From positions 19,095,177 to 19,159,176 of the forward strand of contig OY740768.1 in NCBI GenBank assembly GCA_963513935.1: a stretch of DNA of 64,000 nucleotides, given 5' to 3'. Position numbers and translations under genes: made by a program. The notes beneath the pieces were generated by a model. It did not search any database, was not told where the DNA came from, and was given only the letters and a program-made list of their open reading frames with translations. Source of the DNA: Aphrophora alni. Lineage: Eukaryota; Arthropoda; Insecta; Hemiptera; Aphrophoridae. Positions 13,470 through 24,683 of this stretch are shown one piece after another (the first letter of the stretch is position 1; every line of letters begins with the position of its first letter).

Positions 13470-13885
13470 ACCTTATGCTCTCCAATAAACTTAATTTTGA
13501 CATTACTTTGTCTGAAACATTATTTGAGTCAAATTTTGCGTCACATAACAATATTGTATAGTTTTAATACAAAAAAATTTGATTTAAAAATTTTCTCATA
13601 TCACTTACTTTCTTTCATTAATACTATTGTTTGTCAAATACTAATGAAGTAACTATTTATTTTAAATATAACTAGAGGGTACATAATCCTCTGTTCGCGG
13701 TACAACTCCCGTTCAGCCATTCGTTGTCCTCGTTTTCATAATATAGTTAACAGAATGTTAAAATATGTTACACATTATTAATCCGAAGACGAAAATAGTT
13801 ACATTTATTTCTCCGAACAAGTAGGCTACGGTATTTATTTTTTCAAGTTTATAAATAAAACTATATTTTAACTAGTTACCATTTT
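13470..13885. other. intergenic, nothing recognised
   Basis: AT-rich; the 62-codon frame at 13464-13652 has no recognisable domain. Confidence 0.5.
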
Positions 13886-13892
13886 ACTTTCA

Positions 13893-14110
13893 CAATATAC
13901 TATAGTATAGAGAAAGTATAGTGATCGCAAAAAATCGATGATGAGATTTTTGTGGATATACCCGTTTTGGGACCACCTGAGTCCAAAAAAGTGGTTTTTA
14001 CAAAATTTCTGTCTGTATGTCTATGTATAAAAAGCTAGAGAGAAAAATATTCGATCGATTTCAAACAAATTTGCACCAAGCATGTCAATTAGGCATGCTT
14101 TATTTTTGTT
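13893..14110 (+). repeat. dispersed repeat (CTATAGTATAGAGAAAGTA family), copy 1
   Basis: Aligns in direct orientation with 21250-21500. Shared words are CTATAGTATAGAGAAAGTA, TAGTGATCGCAAAAAA, GAGATTTTTGTGGATATA, TCTGTCTGTATGT, TATTCGATCGATTTCAAA and CATGTCAATTAGGC. No coding function is evident. Confidence 0.75.
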
Positions 14111-14129
14111 TAAATTTGTTAAATTGTTA

Positions 14130-14338
14130 AATTTGTTTAACAACAAAACACACGTCATAGTACTTTTCCCAGCCCTAAAATGTATGTTATACTGTACAGT
14201 CCTAATTGTAGTTATGCGGTTAAGCAGAAAAGTGTCTTAAATTAATTCAGCAGCCTAAACAGTTACTTTTGGTAGTGTTTAACAACAAAACACATGTCAT
14301 AGTACTTTTCCCAGCCCTAAAATGTATGTTATACTGTA
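14130..14338. repeat. 142-bp satellite, left part of array
   Basis: One complete unit starts at 14156 (CATAGTACTTTTCCCAGCCC) and a second starts at 14298, then stops after 41 bp where the LINE begins. The array resumes at 19361. Confidence 0.9.
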
Positions 14339-14368
14339 AATATATGTTAAGTGTACTGTTTAATAATT

Positions 14369-14391
14369 TGTGTGTGTGTGTGTGTGTGTGT
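14369..14391. repeat. (TG)n microsatellite in LINE leader
   Basis: About eleven TG units in the 5' leader of the LINE. Confidence 0.9.
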
Positions 14392-14679
14392 AAATAGTGT
14401 GCGTCTCTACAATGAGACAGCGAGTTTGGTCCCGCCTGTTTAAGTAGCCTATGTATAGTCCACTACAAAAACATGTATTAAGTATCAAAGTTTATTAATA
14501 TTTCACTACAATTATTATTATTGCATTTTATAGTGTGAAGCATAAATATTTAAATATTTACGTTATTGAAGAACGTTAGTTTCCGTTAACGTTTCGTTCT
14601 GCGGGTTAATGATAGACCTCTCACGTGTGTATTAGTTTCATTTTTCGTATTTTGCGGAATTTGAGAAATTTTCGGGCCT

Positions 14680-15726
14680 ATGAATGACTCAACGATTGAC
14701 AAATATTTTCCCCCAAAAAATCCGATGGGCTTAAAACGTTACAGTTCGCCAGAACTTTCGGAAGATGCAAGTGTTTCGTTAGGAATGTCGGAAACGCATT
14801 GTGACAAGATGGATGATGCAAAGGTAGGTGACACGACGCATGGACAGCTAATGACTGGGTTGAGTAACTTGCTAGATATAACATTATCGACATTGGCTAC
14901 TAAAAAAGACCTCTTAATTGTGTCTTCTGAGGTGAGAAGTCTGACGGAAGAGAACAAAGTTTTGAAAGCAAAGATAGACTGTATTAAAAATCAAGAACAG
15001 GTTATTATGGATAAGCTAAATGATTTAGAAGGTAGATCTAGACGTAACAATTTAATTTTTGTAGGTCTTAAATGGAATGATCAGACAGACTTTAAAGCCC
15101 TTGTGAAACAATTCTGTGTGGAAGTGTTAAAGTGTAATGACAGTTTGTGGGTCAATAGAGCGCAACCATTAGGAGCAAAGGGCAGAGCAATAATTGCCCA
15201 GTTCCCTTCAGATGACGATATTGGGTGGATCATGTCCAATGTAAATAAGTTAAAGGGAACATCTTATGTCGTACATCGGGATTACACACAGGATGTAAGA
15301 TTAAAGCGAGCCTACCTTGCTGCAGTCCGACGGGATATAGAAAAAGAGTTGGGAAGACGTCGTATGCCGTTAGTTTTTTACCACATTAGAATAGAAGGTG
15401 TCAAATTCACCTGGGAGGACAACACACTGATGGCCGGCCGAACGGATGGAATAGTGAAGCTGAAGGATCTATTCAGCTACGATTTCTCATCGCGCATAGC
15501 GGGGTTGAGAAAGGACGGTCCAGGGAAGCTGCAACCAGGAGTGGAGACAACATCTTCTCAGGGACTAAACACCAATTTCTCAGGACAATGTTCTCAAACA
15601 GCTGATAAGGAGTTGGACAATATTATAGTGCCTCAGACGGTTAGCAATTTTAAAATATTGTCTTATAATGTATGTGGACTAAGAGCCAAGGATGGTGAAG
15701 ATTATTTTTTTTCAATTACTAAATAA
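14680..15726 (+). CDS. LINE ORF1 protein, running in frame into the start of the endonuclease
   Basis: A 348-codon frame from an ATG. In known LINEs this protein binds element RNA and chaperones reverse transcription. Residues about 75-120 form a charged coiled coil (TEENKVLKAKID region). It is followed by GRSRRNNLIFVGL and a compact domain ending near residue 240, which resembles the RNA-recognition and C-terminal parts of L1-type ORF1 proteins. Residues about 325-335 read KILSYNVCGLRA, the usual first strand of an AP-type endonuclease, so ORF1 and the endonuclease share a frame with no stop between them. The frame ends at a stop just after a T run at 15705-15712. A one-base change there would continue into endonuclease-like sequence (LLNKYDLILLLETFIS). 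Frames on the other strand here are shadows. Confidence 0.85.
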   Translation: MNDSTIDKYFPPKNPMGLKRYSSPELSEDASVSLGMSETHCDKMDDAKVGDTTHGQLMTGLSNLLDITLSTLATKKDLLIVSSEVRSLTEENKVLKAKIDCIKNQEQVIMDKLNDLEGRSRRNNLIFVGLKWNDQTDFKALVKQFCVEVLKCNDSLWVNRAQPLGAKGRAIIAQFPSDDDIGWIMSNVNKLKGTSYVVHRDYTQDVRLKRAYLAAVRRDIEKELGRRRMPLVFYHIRIEGVKFTWEDNTLMAGRTDGIVKLKDLFSYDFSSRIAGLRKDGPGKLQPGVETTSSQGLNTNFSGQCSQTADKELDNIIVPQTVSNFKILSYNVCGLRAKDGEDYFFSITK

Positions 15727-16664
15727 GTATGATTTAATTTTGTTATTAGAAACATTTATATCTGAACATGATGAAGAGTTTATTTATTAAGAGTCTTCCT
15801 AATTTTAAAATCGATTTTTTTTAGTTTTGCTGAAAGAAATGATAATTTAGGAAGGGCAATAGGAGGTATTATTTGTTGTGTAAATTTACAGTCATCCTTT
15901 ACTAAAGAAGTTAGTTTCGTATACAAACGTATTATAAAATTAATTGAAATTAAAAATTGGTTGGTTTTGCCAATTTATTTAAATTATAACAAATGGGAGA
16001 ACAGCTTTGAAAATTTGTGTATATTTATTAATTCAAATTCAGAGCAAAATTTAATAATATTGCTCTGAATTTTAATGGAGATTTTAATGGCCGAATATCT
16101 AACGAACAAAATAATTCTGATATGTATAATTATATTAATGTAACTAGTACAATTAGAGGGGTCAGAAAATCGAAAGACAGGATATTAAATACAAGGGGGC
16201 GTAAACTTCTAGAATTATTCCTTAATTTTGGATTAGTGGTTTTGAATGGCAGAACGCAAAGTGATGCTGAAGGAGAATTTACATTTATTGGGAAGATGGG
16301 TAATTCTGTAATTGACCTTGCTGTTGTATCAGTGAGTTGTTTAGAAATAGTAAATGATCTTGAGGTTATAAGTCATGCAGGATCGGATCATCTACCTATT
16401 TGTGTAAATTGTAAAGTTGGTAGACTTGCAGAGAGCCAAAGGGGTGGGGATTGTATACTACCATTGTTGCCAAGAATAAAGTGGACTAATTCAGATAACG
16501 TCTTGTTCGGTAAAAACATAGATAAGGAAATGTCAACCTTTGATGTCTTGAATGATAACCAGATAAATGTCAATAGCATGATTCGTTGTATCAAACAAGC
16601 AGCCCACTTTAAACCGAGTACAAATAATAACACTACGGTAAACAAAAAAACAACAATGGTTTGA
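15640..16664 (+). pseudogene. LINE AP-type endonuclease domain, broken
   Basis: This domain nicks target DNA to prime reverse transcription. The first strand (SYNVCGL) sits in the ORF1 frame. The next part (LLLETFISEHDEEF) is in another frame after a T run. Several stops follow to about 16080, where a GDFNGRI motif (metal-binding GDFN) is kept. An open stretch at 16122-16664 carries RGRKLLELF, FTFIGKMGNSVIDLAVVS and the terminal SDHLPI motif, whose Asp-His pair belongs to the active site. The frame closes at a TGA at 16662 before the reverse transcriptase. Identification is secure from the ordered motifs; the domain is not functional as it stands. Confidence 0.85.
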
Positions 16665-16673
16665 TTTCGAATG

Positions 16674-18407
16674 TCTGGTATCAAGGCAGCGAGCCTTTAA
16701 ACTCTTAAAGCTGTTTCGCAAAACAAATTCAACTATGGTTAAAGACACATATTTAGAGGCAAATAAAAACTTTAAATCGTTATGCAGAACTAAGCGTAAG
16801 CTACATTACAAATAAATGTTGTAAATAGTTTGGGGCAAGTTAAAGATGCAAAACAATTTTGGAATTCTATGAAAAGTTTTAAAAATACAAAAAGTAGATT
16901 AGCTGGAAATATTAGCTGTGTCGAAGATTTTAAAAATCTTTTGAATCCTCTTATTGTACCAAGGGATATTTCTTATACGGAACAGTATATTTTCGACAAT
17001 GATCTCGACAAGCAATTCAACCAGCAAGAACTGCAAACGATTTTGGCAAAATTGAAAGATGGGGAGGCTCCAGGTTTTGACGGAGTACCGTATGATTTTT
17101 TTAAAAACGGCCCACGGGTTTTAAGTTCAAAGCTATTGGCTATTTTCAATAAAATATATATGGAAGAACGCGTTCCAGAAAGTTTAAAAAAATCTATAAT
17201 TTTTCCCTTGCATAAAAAAGGGGATGTCAATTGTGTGCAAAATTACAGAGGTCTGTCATTTATAGATTGTATAGCAAAAGTGTTTGCTAGTTTATTGCAC
17301 AATCGATTTAACAATTGGGTACACAGTCATCAAATAATTAGTGAATTTCAAGCCGGATTTAGAAAGGGTTATTCCACCATAGATAACATATTCAACTTAA
17401 CTAGTATGATTCAGTTGCAACTGTCAAAGTAGGGGGCGAAACTGTATTTTTTTTTTGTAAATTTTTCCTCTGCTTTTGATACTATTGATAGAAAGGCGCT
17501 GTATTTTAAGTTATCGTGTTTGGGTGTTTCTTCTCATATGCTGAATATTATAAAAGAGCTTTACAAAGGTACAACATCGGGAGTGTGGCGTAATGCGGGC
17601 GTAACGAAATGTTTTGAAACTAATATGGTTTTGAAACAAGGCTGTATTTTAAGTCCATTGCTATTCTCTTTATTTGTGAACGATTTGGCTGATATTTTAG
17701 ATGGAGGATGCGATTTTGAAGGGTTTAAGGTCAGTGTTTTATTGTATGCAGATGATATTGTTATTCTGTCCCCTACTCCTGGTAGTTTGCAGAGTATGAT
17801 AAATAAGCTCGAAAATTATTGTAACAAGTGGAATCTTCGGGTTAATTTAAGTAAATCTAAAATAATGGTTTTTAGGAAATGGGGTCAGTTGTGTAGAAAT
17901 GAGAAGTGGTGGTACAAAAGGCAACGGGTAGAGGTTGTCAATAAATATAAATACGTTGGTGTTATACTTACTCCATCATTGTCATGGGAAACTCAATTTA
18001 GGGACAAATCTATGGCTGCAAAATATGCTATAAACGCGGTATGGCACAACCTTTTAGGTAACGAGAGGGTCCCACTTAGTGCCACGTTTACATGTTTTAA
18101 TTCTATTGTGAAGGCGATTTTATGCTACAGTTCCCAGGTCTGGGGCTACAAGGAAAACGATGAATTGGAAGGGGTATTTAGATTATTTATAAAAAGAATA
18201 TTTATGTTGCCAAATAACACCCCAAATTATGTCTTGTTTTTAGAAACAGGGTTTGAAAAGGTTTATTTGTATACATTGAGAATCCACCTGAATTTTCTTT
18301 TAAGGGTTGTAGCTTTACCAAAGAATAGATTGCCAAACATTCTTGCTAAACAAATAATAAAAAAGGGGCATTTACTGGTACCAGGAGTGGAAAGTGTTAG
18401 GATATAA
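16674..18407 (+). pseudogene. LINE reverse transcriptase, broken by a nonsense codon
   Basis: Copies element RNA into DNA at the nicked target. A fragment at 16674-16800 (VSRQRAFKLLKLFR) leads through stops into an open stretch at 16830-17432 with DGEAPGFDGVPYDFFK, IFPLHKKGDVNCVQNYRG and FQAGFRKGYSTIDNIF. A TAG at 17430-17432 interrupts the frame, but the same frame then continues through FVNFSSAFDTIDRKAL, MVLKQGCILSPLLFSLFVNDL, the catalytic LLYADDIVIL box near 17747 and the downstream thumb-like part VVNKYKYVGVILTPSLSW. A single-base change therefore separates two otherwise contiguous parts. The frame ends at 18407, where a frameshift leads to the C-terminal part. Confidence 0.92.
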
Positions 18408-18903
18408 ATACGGGATTGATGTGGATATGAGCAATATTGATAGGCTACGTGAACAGATGCTCAGTGTTATTGAAGCGGTCAGAGTTACTTGGGAGGGAGA
18501 ATGTTTACAGAGGGCAAGAAATGCGACATATCACAAACAGTACCGGGACCTTGACTTTCAACTCTGCAGTAGACTTGTTTTATTTGATAAATATTATATA
18601 CAAACAATAAGTTGGATCATCAAAGCAAGGGCGGAACTTGTTGAGTTAAACTATAAATCGTGGTGTAACGATAAAATATGGTTATGCTCCTTATGCAACA
18701 TAAATGAAAACGTGACGGTTTACCATTTTATTGCTCGCTGCCCTATCCTAGCCGATATAAGAAATTTGTGCTTTTTCAAACGCAGTTTAAATAGGGGGGA
18801 ATTTGAACTTTTATTAATTGGGAGAAATTGGTGGAGATTGGGTAAATTCATGAAGATTGCATGGAAATTTAGATGGGAATTATTAAATGAATTTAATTTT
18901 TAA
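18394..18903 (+). pseudogene. LINE ORF2 C-terminal region with zinc knuckle
   Basis: Continuation of the reverse transcriptase protein in another frame, overlapping the end of the previous part by 14 bases. It carries a CSLCNINENVTVYHFIARCP motif (CxxC...HxxxxC), typical of the nucleic-acid-binding tail of several LINE clades. It ends at a natural stop near 18903, followed by an AT-rich 3' region. No RNase H motif is seen. The open frame is long for a decayed element, which suggests fairly recent insertion. Confidence 0.85.
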
Positions 18904-19360
18904 CTGTAACAGTACACAAAATTTTGGTTGGGAAGGAGGGTTACACCTAAATTCTTGGAAGGATTACTGTAAATCTACTTATATATATATAATTAATTTT
19001 AATTGTATAGCTGGAGCCAAATTAATTAGTTATGTAGTAATTTATATTGAATATTTTGTATGATTATATATGTATGGGTGCACTGATGGAAGGAAGGATA
19101 TATACACACAGGTCTATATATGTGTAAATATATGTGACTCATAGTATAATTTTTAACTATATTGTTTTGTTTATGCCAACCCAGCTGAGGTCAAAAAGAC
19201 CATTGCTGTAAAGTACTCTGTAAAGAAAGAATATTATTAAGTTTATTTCATTTTATTTTATCTTCTATAATTAATTAATTGTGAATTTATTTTATATTTT
19301 GTATGGAATACATGTCAAAATAAAGTACTTTTTCTATTCTATTCTATTCTATATTCTATT
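18904..19360 (+). mobile_element. LINE 3' untranslated region and (TTCTA)n tail
   Basis: Non-coding AT-rich sequence ending in AATAAAGTACTTTTTC and then five or so TTCTA units (about 19330-19360) directly abutting the satellite. A short tandem tail instead of poly(A) is known from several LINE clades. Confidence 0.75.
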
Positions 19361-19668
19361 CATAGTACTTTTCCCAGCCCTAAAATGTATGTTATACTGT
19401 ACAGTCCTAATTGTAGTTATGCGATTAAGCAGAAAAGTGTCTTAAATTAATTCAGCAGCATAAACAGTTACTTTTGGTAGTGTTTAACAAGAAAATACAT
19501 GTCGTAGTACTTTACCCAGCTCTAAAATGTATGTTATACTGTACAGTCTTAATTGTAGTTATGCGATTAAGCAGAAAAGTGTCTTAAATTAATTCAGCAC
19601 CGTAAACAGTTACTTTTGGTAGTGTTTAACAACAAAACCCATGTCATAGTACTTTTCCCAGCCTTAGG
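19361..19668. repeat. 142-bp satellite, right part of array
   Basis: Units start at 19361, 19503 and 19645, each with CATAGTACTTTTCCCAGCCC or a close variant, giving an exact 142-bp period. The last unit stops after about 24 bp. Confidence 0.92.
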
Positions 19669-20085
19669 GCATTTATTGTCTGGGCATTAAAGACAAGAAA
19701 TTGAGATATTCGGCAAAATACAATGGGAAATCCTGACACTTAACAAATATCATAAACCACCTAACTTATAGAAAGGTTTTGAACCCGAACGGCCATAAAG
19801 GACCACCGGGTTTTCACTAATTGGTTCTGTTAAAAGCATGCGTTAATGACAAACCTATAAATATAAGTAAATATGTTTTTTTTTCACAAACACTCCCGAA
19901 ATTACACGCCCTTACTACATGTAAAAAAAAAAGTTTGCTAATGGCCACCTTAGGATCGTCACGTTTAGGGAAACAGGTAATACAAATTTTCCCTAGGCCC
20001 TTTAGTGGAACCGACCTTATTAACCTATCTTGTTATTTTGTGCTTTAGATAATAGTATTAATACATACAACTGCTATATTTTATA
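19669..20085. other. intergenic, nothing firm
   Basis: No gene recognised; the 75-codon frame at 19821-20048 shows no domain. Confidence 0.5.
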
Positions 20086-20089
20086 TTGC

Positions 20090-20280
20090 AAATATACAGG
20101 TGCCCTCGAAATCTCTGGTCCCCTTTTGTGAATTTGTTCCTGGAATCGAGACAAACATATTTCACAATATAAACATAGGTCAACGGTGCTTACTTTTTCG
20201 TCTGTCTGTCTGTATGTTTTTTCACAAAATAATTCATATCTATAGAACGGTTTCACCAATTGAGTTCAAACTAGACTTGT
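20090..20280 (+). repeat. inverted dispersed repeat, left copy
   Basis: Starts near TACAGGTGCC and reads TCTCTGGTCCCCTTTTGTG, ATCGAGACAAACATATTTC, a GGTGCTTACTTT block and a GTCTGTCTGT run. Its diverged reverse complement is at 21880-22073, so the two bracket about 2 kb. Small frames over it are repeat-derived. Confidence 0.7.
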
Positions 20281-20419
20281 AGTTATACCTAATAATGATC
20301 TATTATAAATAAAATAAACAATTATATTCAATGATGCGTTTAAAAATGGCGACTGTTAAAAATGTCATACCTAACAAACTAAAAAACCTTTTATTTTGTC
20401 AAAAAATTTAAATACGTCT

Positions 20420-21210
20420 TTGTTGTTGCATTTTTCAATTTCCTATCGGAAAGTGTAATTATCAAAACAATTGGATGAAGGATAATTGTTAAGTTAAGGA
20501 TTATAACAGCATAATATGTACACACAATATATTGTTGTGTTTACTGTGTTGGTATAAGATGCCGGGTTGAACAAACCGATTATTACACATAACTTAACTA
20601 TTATCCTTCATCCGATTGTTTTGGTGGTTACACCATCCGATACGAAATGAAAAGGGCTACAAAAATAATTTCTTGTTAAAATGTAGGCCTACGGTTTTTG
20701 GGAAATTCAGGTTTGAAACTTTCAAACACCTTATTGTATATAATCGGTTATCTTGTTTAAATAGATCATTGTTAGATTAAACTTTGTGCAAAGTTTGAGC
20801 TCAATCAGTCATATAATTCTCTAGATAAAAATTATTTAGTGAAAAAACAAATTGGTGGCTATGGGGAAACAAAGCTTGTCCGGACCCATGTCTAATTGAT
20901 TTTTTTTCTCATTCTTATGTGCTGAATCATATCCTAGAATATTGCAGAGTAGTTACAAAACATCCTGCATATACTTAAAAATCTTATTAAAATTATGCAA
21001 AACATCCCAATATTGTGATTACTTACGCAGTTATTAACTTTAACTTAACTGTTATCCTTCATCCGATTCTTTTCAAGTTACAACATCCGATAAGGAATTA
21101 AAAGTGCTACAAAAAGGTGTCTTGAATATTTTGTTAAAATGTGCTGTTTTTGGGTATATTAGGTTAGAAATTTCCAAACGGTCGCCATTACGAAACGCAA
21201 GATTGGATAT
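20420..21210. repeat. cluster of CTTCATCCGATTGTTTT repeats
   Basis: The word TTATCCTTCATCCGATT with a following CATCCGATA(C/A)G block occurs at 20600-20660 and 21045-21100 in direct orientation. It occurs as its reverse complement (AACAATTGGATGAAGGATAA) at 20473-20495. Flanking words such as AAAAGTGCTAC and TTTTGTTAAAATGT are also shared. A decayed dispersed repeat is rearranged here. Confidence 0.6.
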
Positions 21211-21249
21211 AATCCTTTATTTTACTTAAAGTAGATCATTTTACTTTCT

Positions 21250-21540
21250 CACTAACCTACTATAGTATAGAGAAAGTAGCCTATAAAATATAGTGATCGC
21301 AAAAAAATCGATGTTGAGATTTTTGTGGATATATCCGTTTTTGGACCCCCTGAGTCAAAAAAAGTGGTTTTTACAAAATGTCTGTCTGTATGTAAGTCTG
21401 TCTGTCTGTATGTCTGTATGTCTGTATGTAGACAAAGCTAGAGAGAAAACTATTCGATCGATTTCAAAAAAATTACACCAAACATGTCAATTAGGCCTGT
21501 TCAGATTCACGAAAAAGGGTTTTGACAAATTTTGAAAAAA
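21250..21540 (+). repeat. dispersed repeat (CTATAGTATAGAGAAAGTA family), copy 2
   Basis: Direct-orientation relative of 13893-14110, with an expanded TGTCTGTATGTCTGTATG stretch at 21381-21432. The 80-codon frame at 21293-21535 is made by this repeat and is not a gene. Confidence 0.75.
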
Positions 21541-21879
21541 AAAAACCCTTTATGGCCTAAAACTCCAAAAAAATCAGTTATTATTTTTTTATAAAAGAAC
21601 GGCTCAAACGATTTTGATAAAATTTTGCTTATTTTTAGCCCTTAAAGTACCATATCGTATGCAAAAGTCGGCATCTTTCTAAAAATTCTCGTTTAGGTAA
21701 TAATAATAATAATAATAATTTTATTATTAAAAACTCTCCTACTTTAATGTGTTCCTTCTCCTACTTTAATACAATTGTGAAGTCACAGTGAATCTGTTTA
21801 GTAATTTAAATGTGAGAAATTATGTGCCAGTTTCTGGTACCGTTTATTTAGGTATAACTTCATGTCACGTTTGAACCGA

Positions 21880-22073
21880 ATCGGTCAAACCATTCTCTAG
21901 ATAGATATCAATTATTATTTTGTTAAAAACACATAGAACCTACATACAGATAGACGATAAAGTAAGCACCGTAGACCCATTATTATATTGCGAAATATGT
22001 TTGCTCGATCCCAGATAACAAATCCACAAAAGGGGACCAGAGAGTTCGGGGGCATCCTGTATATAATCATATG
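21880..22073 (-). repeat. inverted dispersed repeat, right copy
   Basis: Reverse complement relative of 20090-20280. It ends with CAGGATGCCCCCGAAC when read on the minus strand. The 62-codon minus frame at 21915-22103 is derived from it. Confidence 0.7.
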
Positions 22074-23160
22074 TAACACAATACTATATAACAATAGTCC
22101 CATGTAGGTATATAATGTTTCCAGATTTTTCGTTGGAATTACAACTTTTTTTACTAGAACCCCTTATTCTGTACTGAAGAACAAATTAATTCTTTATAAA
22201 AACATAATTTATGGAAAGATTGATTAAGCTATGCCTAAACTCGGTCAAGGCTTGTACCAATGTACTAGGATACTTAGATAACATTTTTTTTATAGGAGAT
22301 GGCATAACAGTTGAACCCACCCTATATGTATGTATTCACCTTAAAAGTAGGAGGAATTCACTAAATGAAAGTTTTAATAGTAAAATTGAGTGTTGGTGTG
22401 GAAAAGTGGGTTTTTTGAGCCCGAACGGTTCGTCGGAGAAATAACCTAAATAGTAAAATATGTAGGAAATTTTATGTTCTTTCATTTTGAATATGCTAGA
22501 GAGGTTATTAAAGAATAGAGAAAACCCGCAAGAATGAGATTTTTTACCTTTTTTGCATTTTTGTCGATGTTGCGTCACGAAATGTCGTAAGCAAACCACA
22601 GATTCGGATTCAGCACCCCAAAAACATACAGAGGGGAAGAAATAAAAACTACCCTACAACTTTCCTAGTAATCCACCAATGTAATTTGACATATATGTAC
22701 AATTGAACAATATACTAACACATTTTTGTTCAAATACTAAGAGACGAGCAGCTCAAAAGTTGTAGATTGATAATTTCCAAAATATCAATTTAACAATGAA
22801 TTTTACGAAACAAGTGCACACTTTGTAGAGAAGTTGGAGTCCTAAACTTGTGTCCGACAAAATTAATCTATACTATAAATTAACCATTCTAGTGCGCTTA
22901 AGGTTTATTTTGCGCACTTGTTCACAACCACTCGTTAACTCTGTCGCTGGAGTTGTAGTTTAAGCTACAAAGCCGTTACATTTGCTGTTCATTAGCCCCC
23001 TATCACATCCCGCCGGAAAAAAAGTCGAGTTACAGTAACCCTATATTATGTTCATATTAGGTTAATACCATTCAGTTTTACTAGTTTTCAGTTACATATG
23101 AATTTGCTTACTTATTCAAATACAGTAGATTAGGTTGTATTAAACGCTTTAATTGTTTAG
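22074..23160. other. intergenic, nothing firm
   Basis: Overlapping frames on both strands at 22211-22599 lack a recognised domain. Confidence 0.45.
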
Positions 23161-23162
23161 CA

Positions 23163-23300
23163 TACAGGGTGTTTTGCGAGAGTTTGGCACAACTTCAGAA
23201 GATGATAGGGGTCCACCTAAAAAAAAATCAAAATTGTTCATATGTACCCAGGGCCAGAAAAGCTTCGTTTTCCAGACATCCGCCATTTTGTTTCTTTTCC
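23163..23300 (-). repeat. fragment of the 2.7-kb foldback family
   Basis: Begins CAGGGTGTTTTGCGAGAG and carries GTTTGGCACAAC, TTCATATGTACCCAGGG, GCTTCGTTTTCCAGACATCC and CGCCATTTTG, matching the arms at 2662-3191. Confidence 0.6.
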
Positions 23301-23559
23301 AAAATGATTTATACCTAACCGATTGAGTTTAAACTTGGCACAAAGTTTAACCTAACAATGATAGACCCTATATATACAGGGTGAGTTTCTACTGACACCA
23401 TTAACTTCGCCAGTATGTTCTACTCACTAAATGGAATAAAAAAGTTCATATGGTCCCATGCCCGATCTCAACCGTTTGGCTGTAGTCGCTTATTTTGTGT
23501 TTTTTCCAAATCATGCTATTTTGCCTCACTATTTGTTTGAGACATTTAGTGTTTAAGAC

Positions 23560-23680
23560 ATTCTCGCTCATGATCAGAGGACATTTTTCTCATATATACT
23601 CTTGTTCAGAGCACAGTTACTGTCCTCTGAATATTAGGAGGACAGTGTATTCTCATCAAGAGTATATATAACTTACTGTC
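23560..23680. repeat. small foldback
   Basis: TATATACTCTTG near 23597 pairs with CAAGAGTATATATA near 23657, and CAGAGGACA and TGTCCTCTG pair inside it, so the transcript of either strand could fold. Confidence 0.6.
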
Positions 23681-24026
23681 CCCTTAACATGAGTTAACAT
23701 AACACGGATTTTTGCAACAAATTAATTGCTGCCAACATTATCTTGTCCCCAACATTTTCCCTTCTTCTATACTCTCATTTTTGTTATCTCCCTAAATCTC
23801 TCTCTGCAATAGGCATAAAACATTTGGTTTATTTTAGTTTAAATCGATGGAAAATAAACAATTAACATCAAATTTTGTATGACTATTTTTTTCTATAGAC
23901 TTGTGGGTGGAAACACACGATAATATTTTAACTAGACTTTTTTTCTATAGATAAAAAACAATCTAGATTTTTTAATACCATATTTAATATATTAGATAAT
24001 TTATCGAACTATTAAACGCTATTACG

Positions 24027-24225
24027 CAACTTACCCAGCGCAACATTAATATTAAGACACCGTTTGACCGATCACCATGAAAATTGGCAAATACGTGTTT
24101 TTTTTTCATGGAGAAGAATTTTACCTAATTATTATAAAAGCCATCATGTTACTTACCCAGTCTAACATTAATACTAAGACACTGTTTGACCGATTAACAT
24201 GAAAATTGGCACACACATGTATTAT
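24027..24225. repeat. direct duplication of about 80 bp
   Basis: Two copies share ACTTACCCAG, AACATTAATA, TAAGACAC(C/T)GTTTGACCGAT and ATGAAAATTGGCA, spaced about 120 bp apart. Confidence 0.65.
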
Positions 24226-24672
24226 TTGTCTTAACTGCTATGTTGAGGTTCAGGTATCCAGGGCGTTAAGACTAACCTAGCCTCTCTTAGTTTTATGACA
24301 CTAAGAGACACTTAAAATATACTTTAAATGTGCCTGACGTTTTATATTTTCGGGAAAATCATTGTTTTTAAAATTCCTTTAGACTTAAAGAAAGCGAACA
24401 CTATCCCAATTCATATTGTCAACAATTAAAAATAGCGTATGCCTTTTACATTTTAGTAATCTTGATTTTCTTAGTAATAACGATGTCATTTTTTAATTAA
24501 GATAATTAATATTACTACTGTTACATATTAATTGTAAACAAGTGAATGGATCAAAACAATAACGAACTTTGTCTAAGAACTGTTTCTTGTTAAATAAAAA
24601 AGTTTGTGTGTATGTATATATTGAACCACACTTTAAGAGTGTTATATAGGTAAGGAATTTTTTTTTAAAGTA
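24226..24672. other. intergenic, nothing recognised
   Basis: AT-rich with no feature recognised. Confidence 0.5.
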
Positions 24673-24683
24673 CTAAATTTAAA

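Larger units (their letters stand above)
14339..19360 (+). mobile_element. near-full-length, inactivated non-LTR retrotransposon (LINE)
   Basis: About 5 kb holding, in order, a 5' leader with a TG microsatellite, an ORF1-type protein, an AP-type endonuclease, a reverse transcriptase with a YADD box, a C-terminal CxxC...HxxxxC knuckle, a 3' untranslated part and a (TTCTA)n tail. The whole element interrupts a 142-bp satellite. Stops and frameshifts break the second protein in several places, so this copy cannot be autonomous. An ORF1 with a coiled coil plus an L1-ORF1-like RNA-binding core and no visible RNase H narrows the clade, but I do not assign one. Confidence 0.9.
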
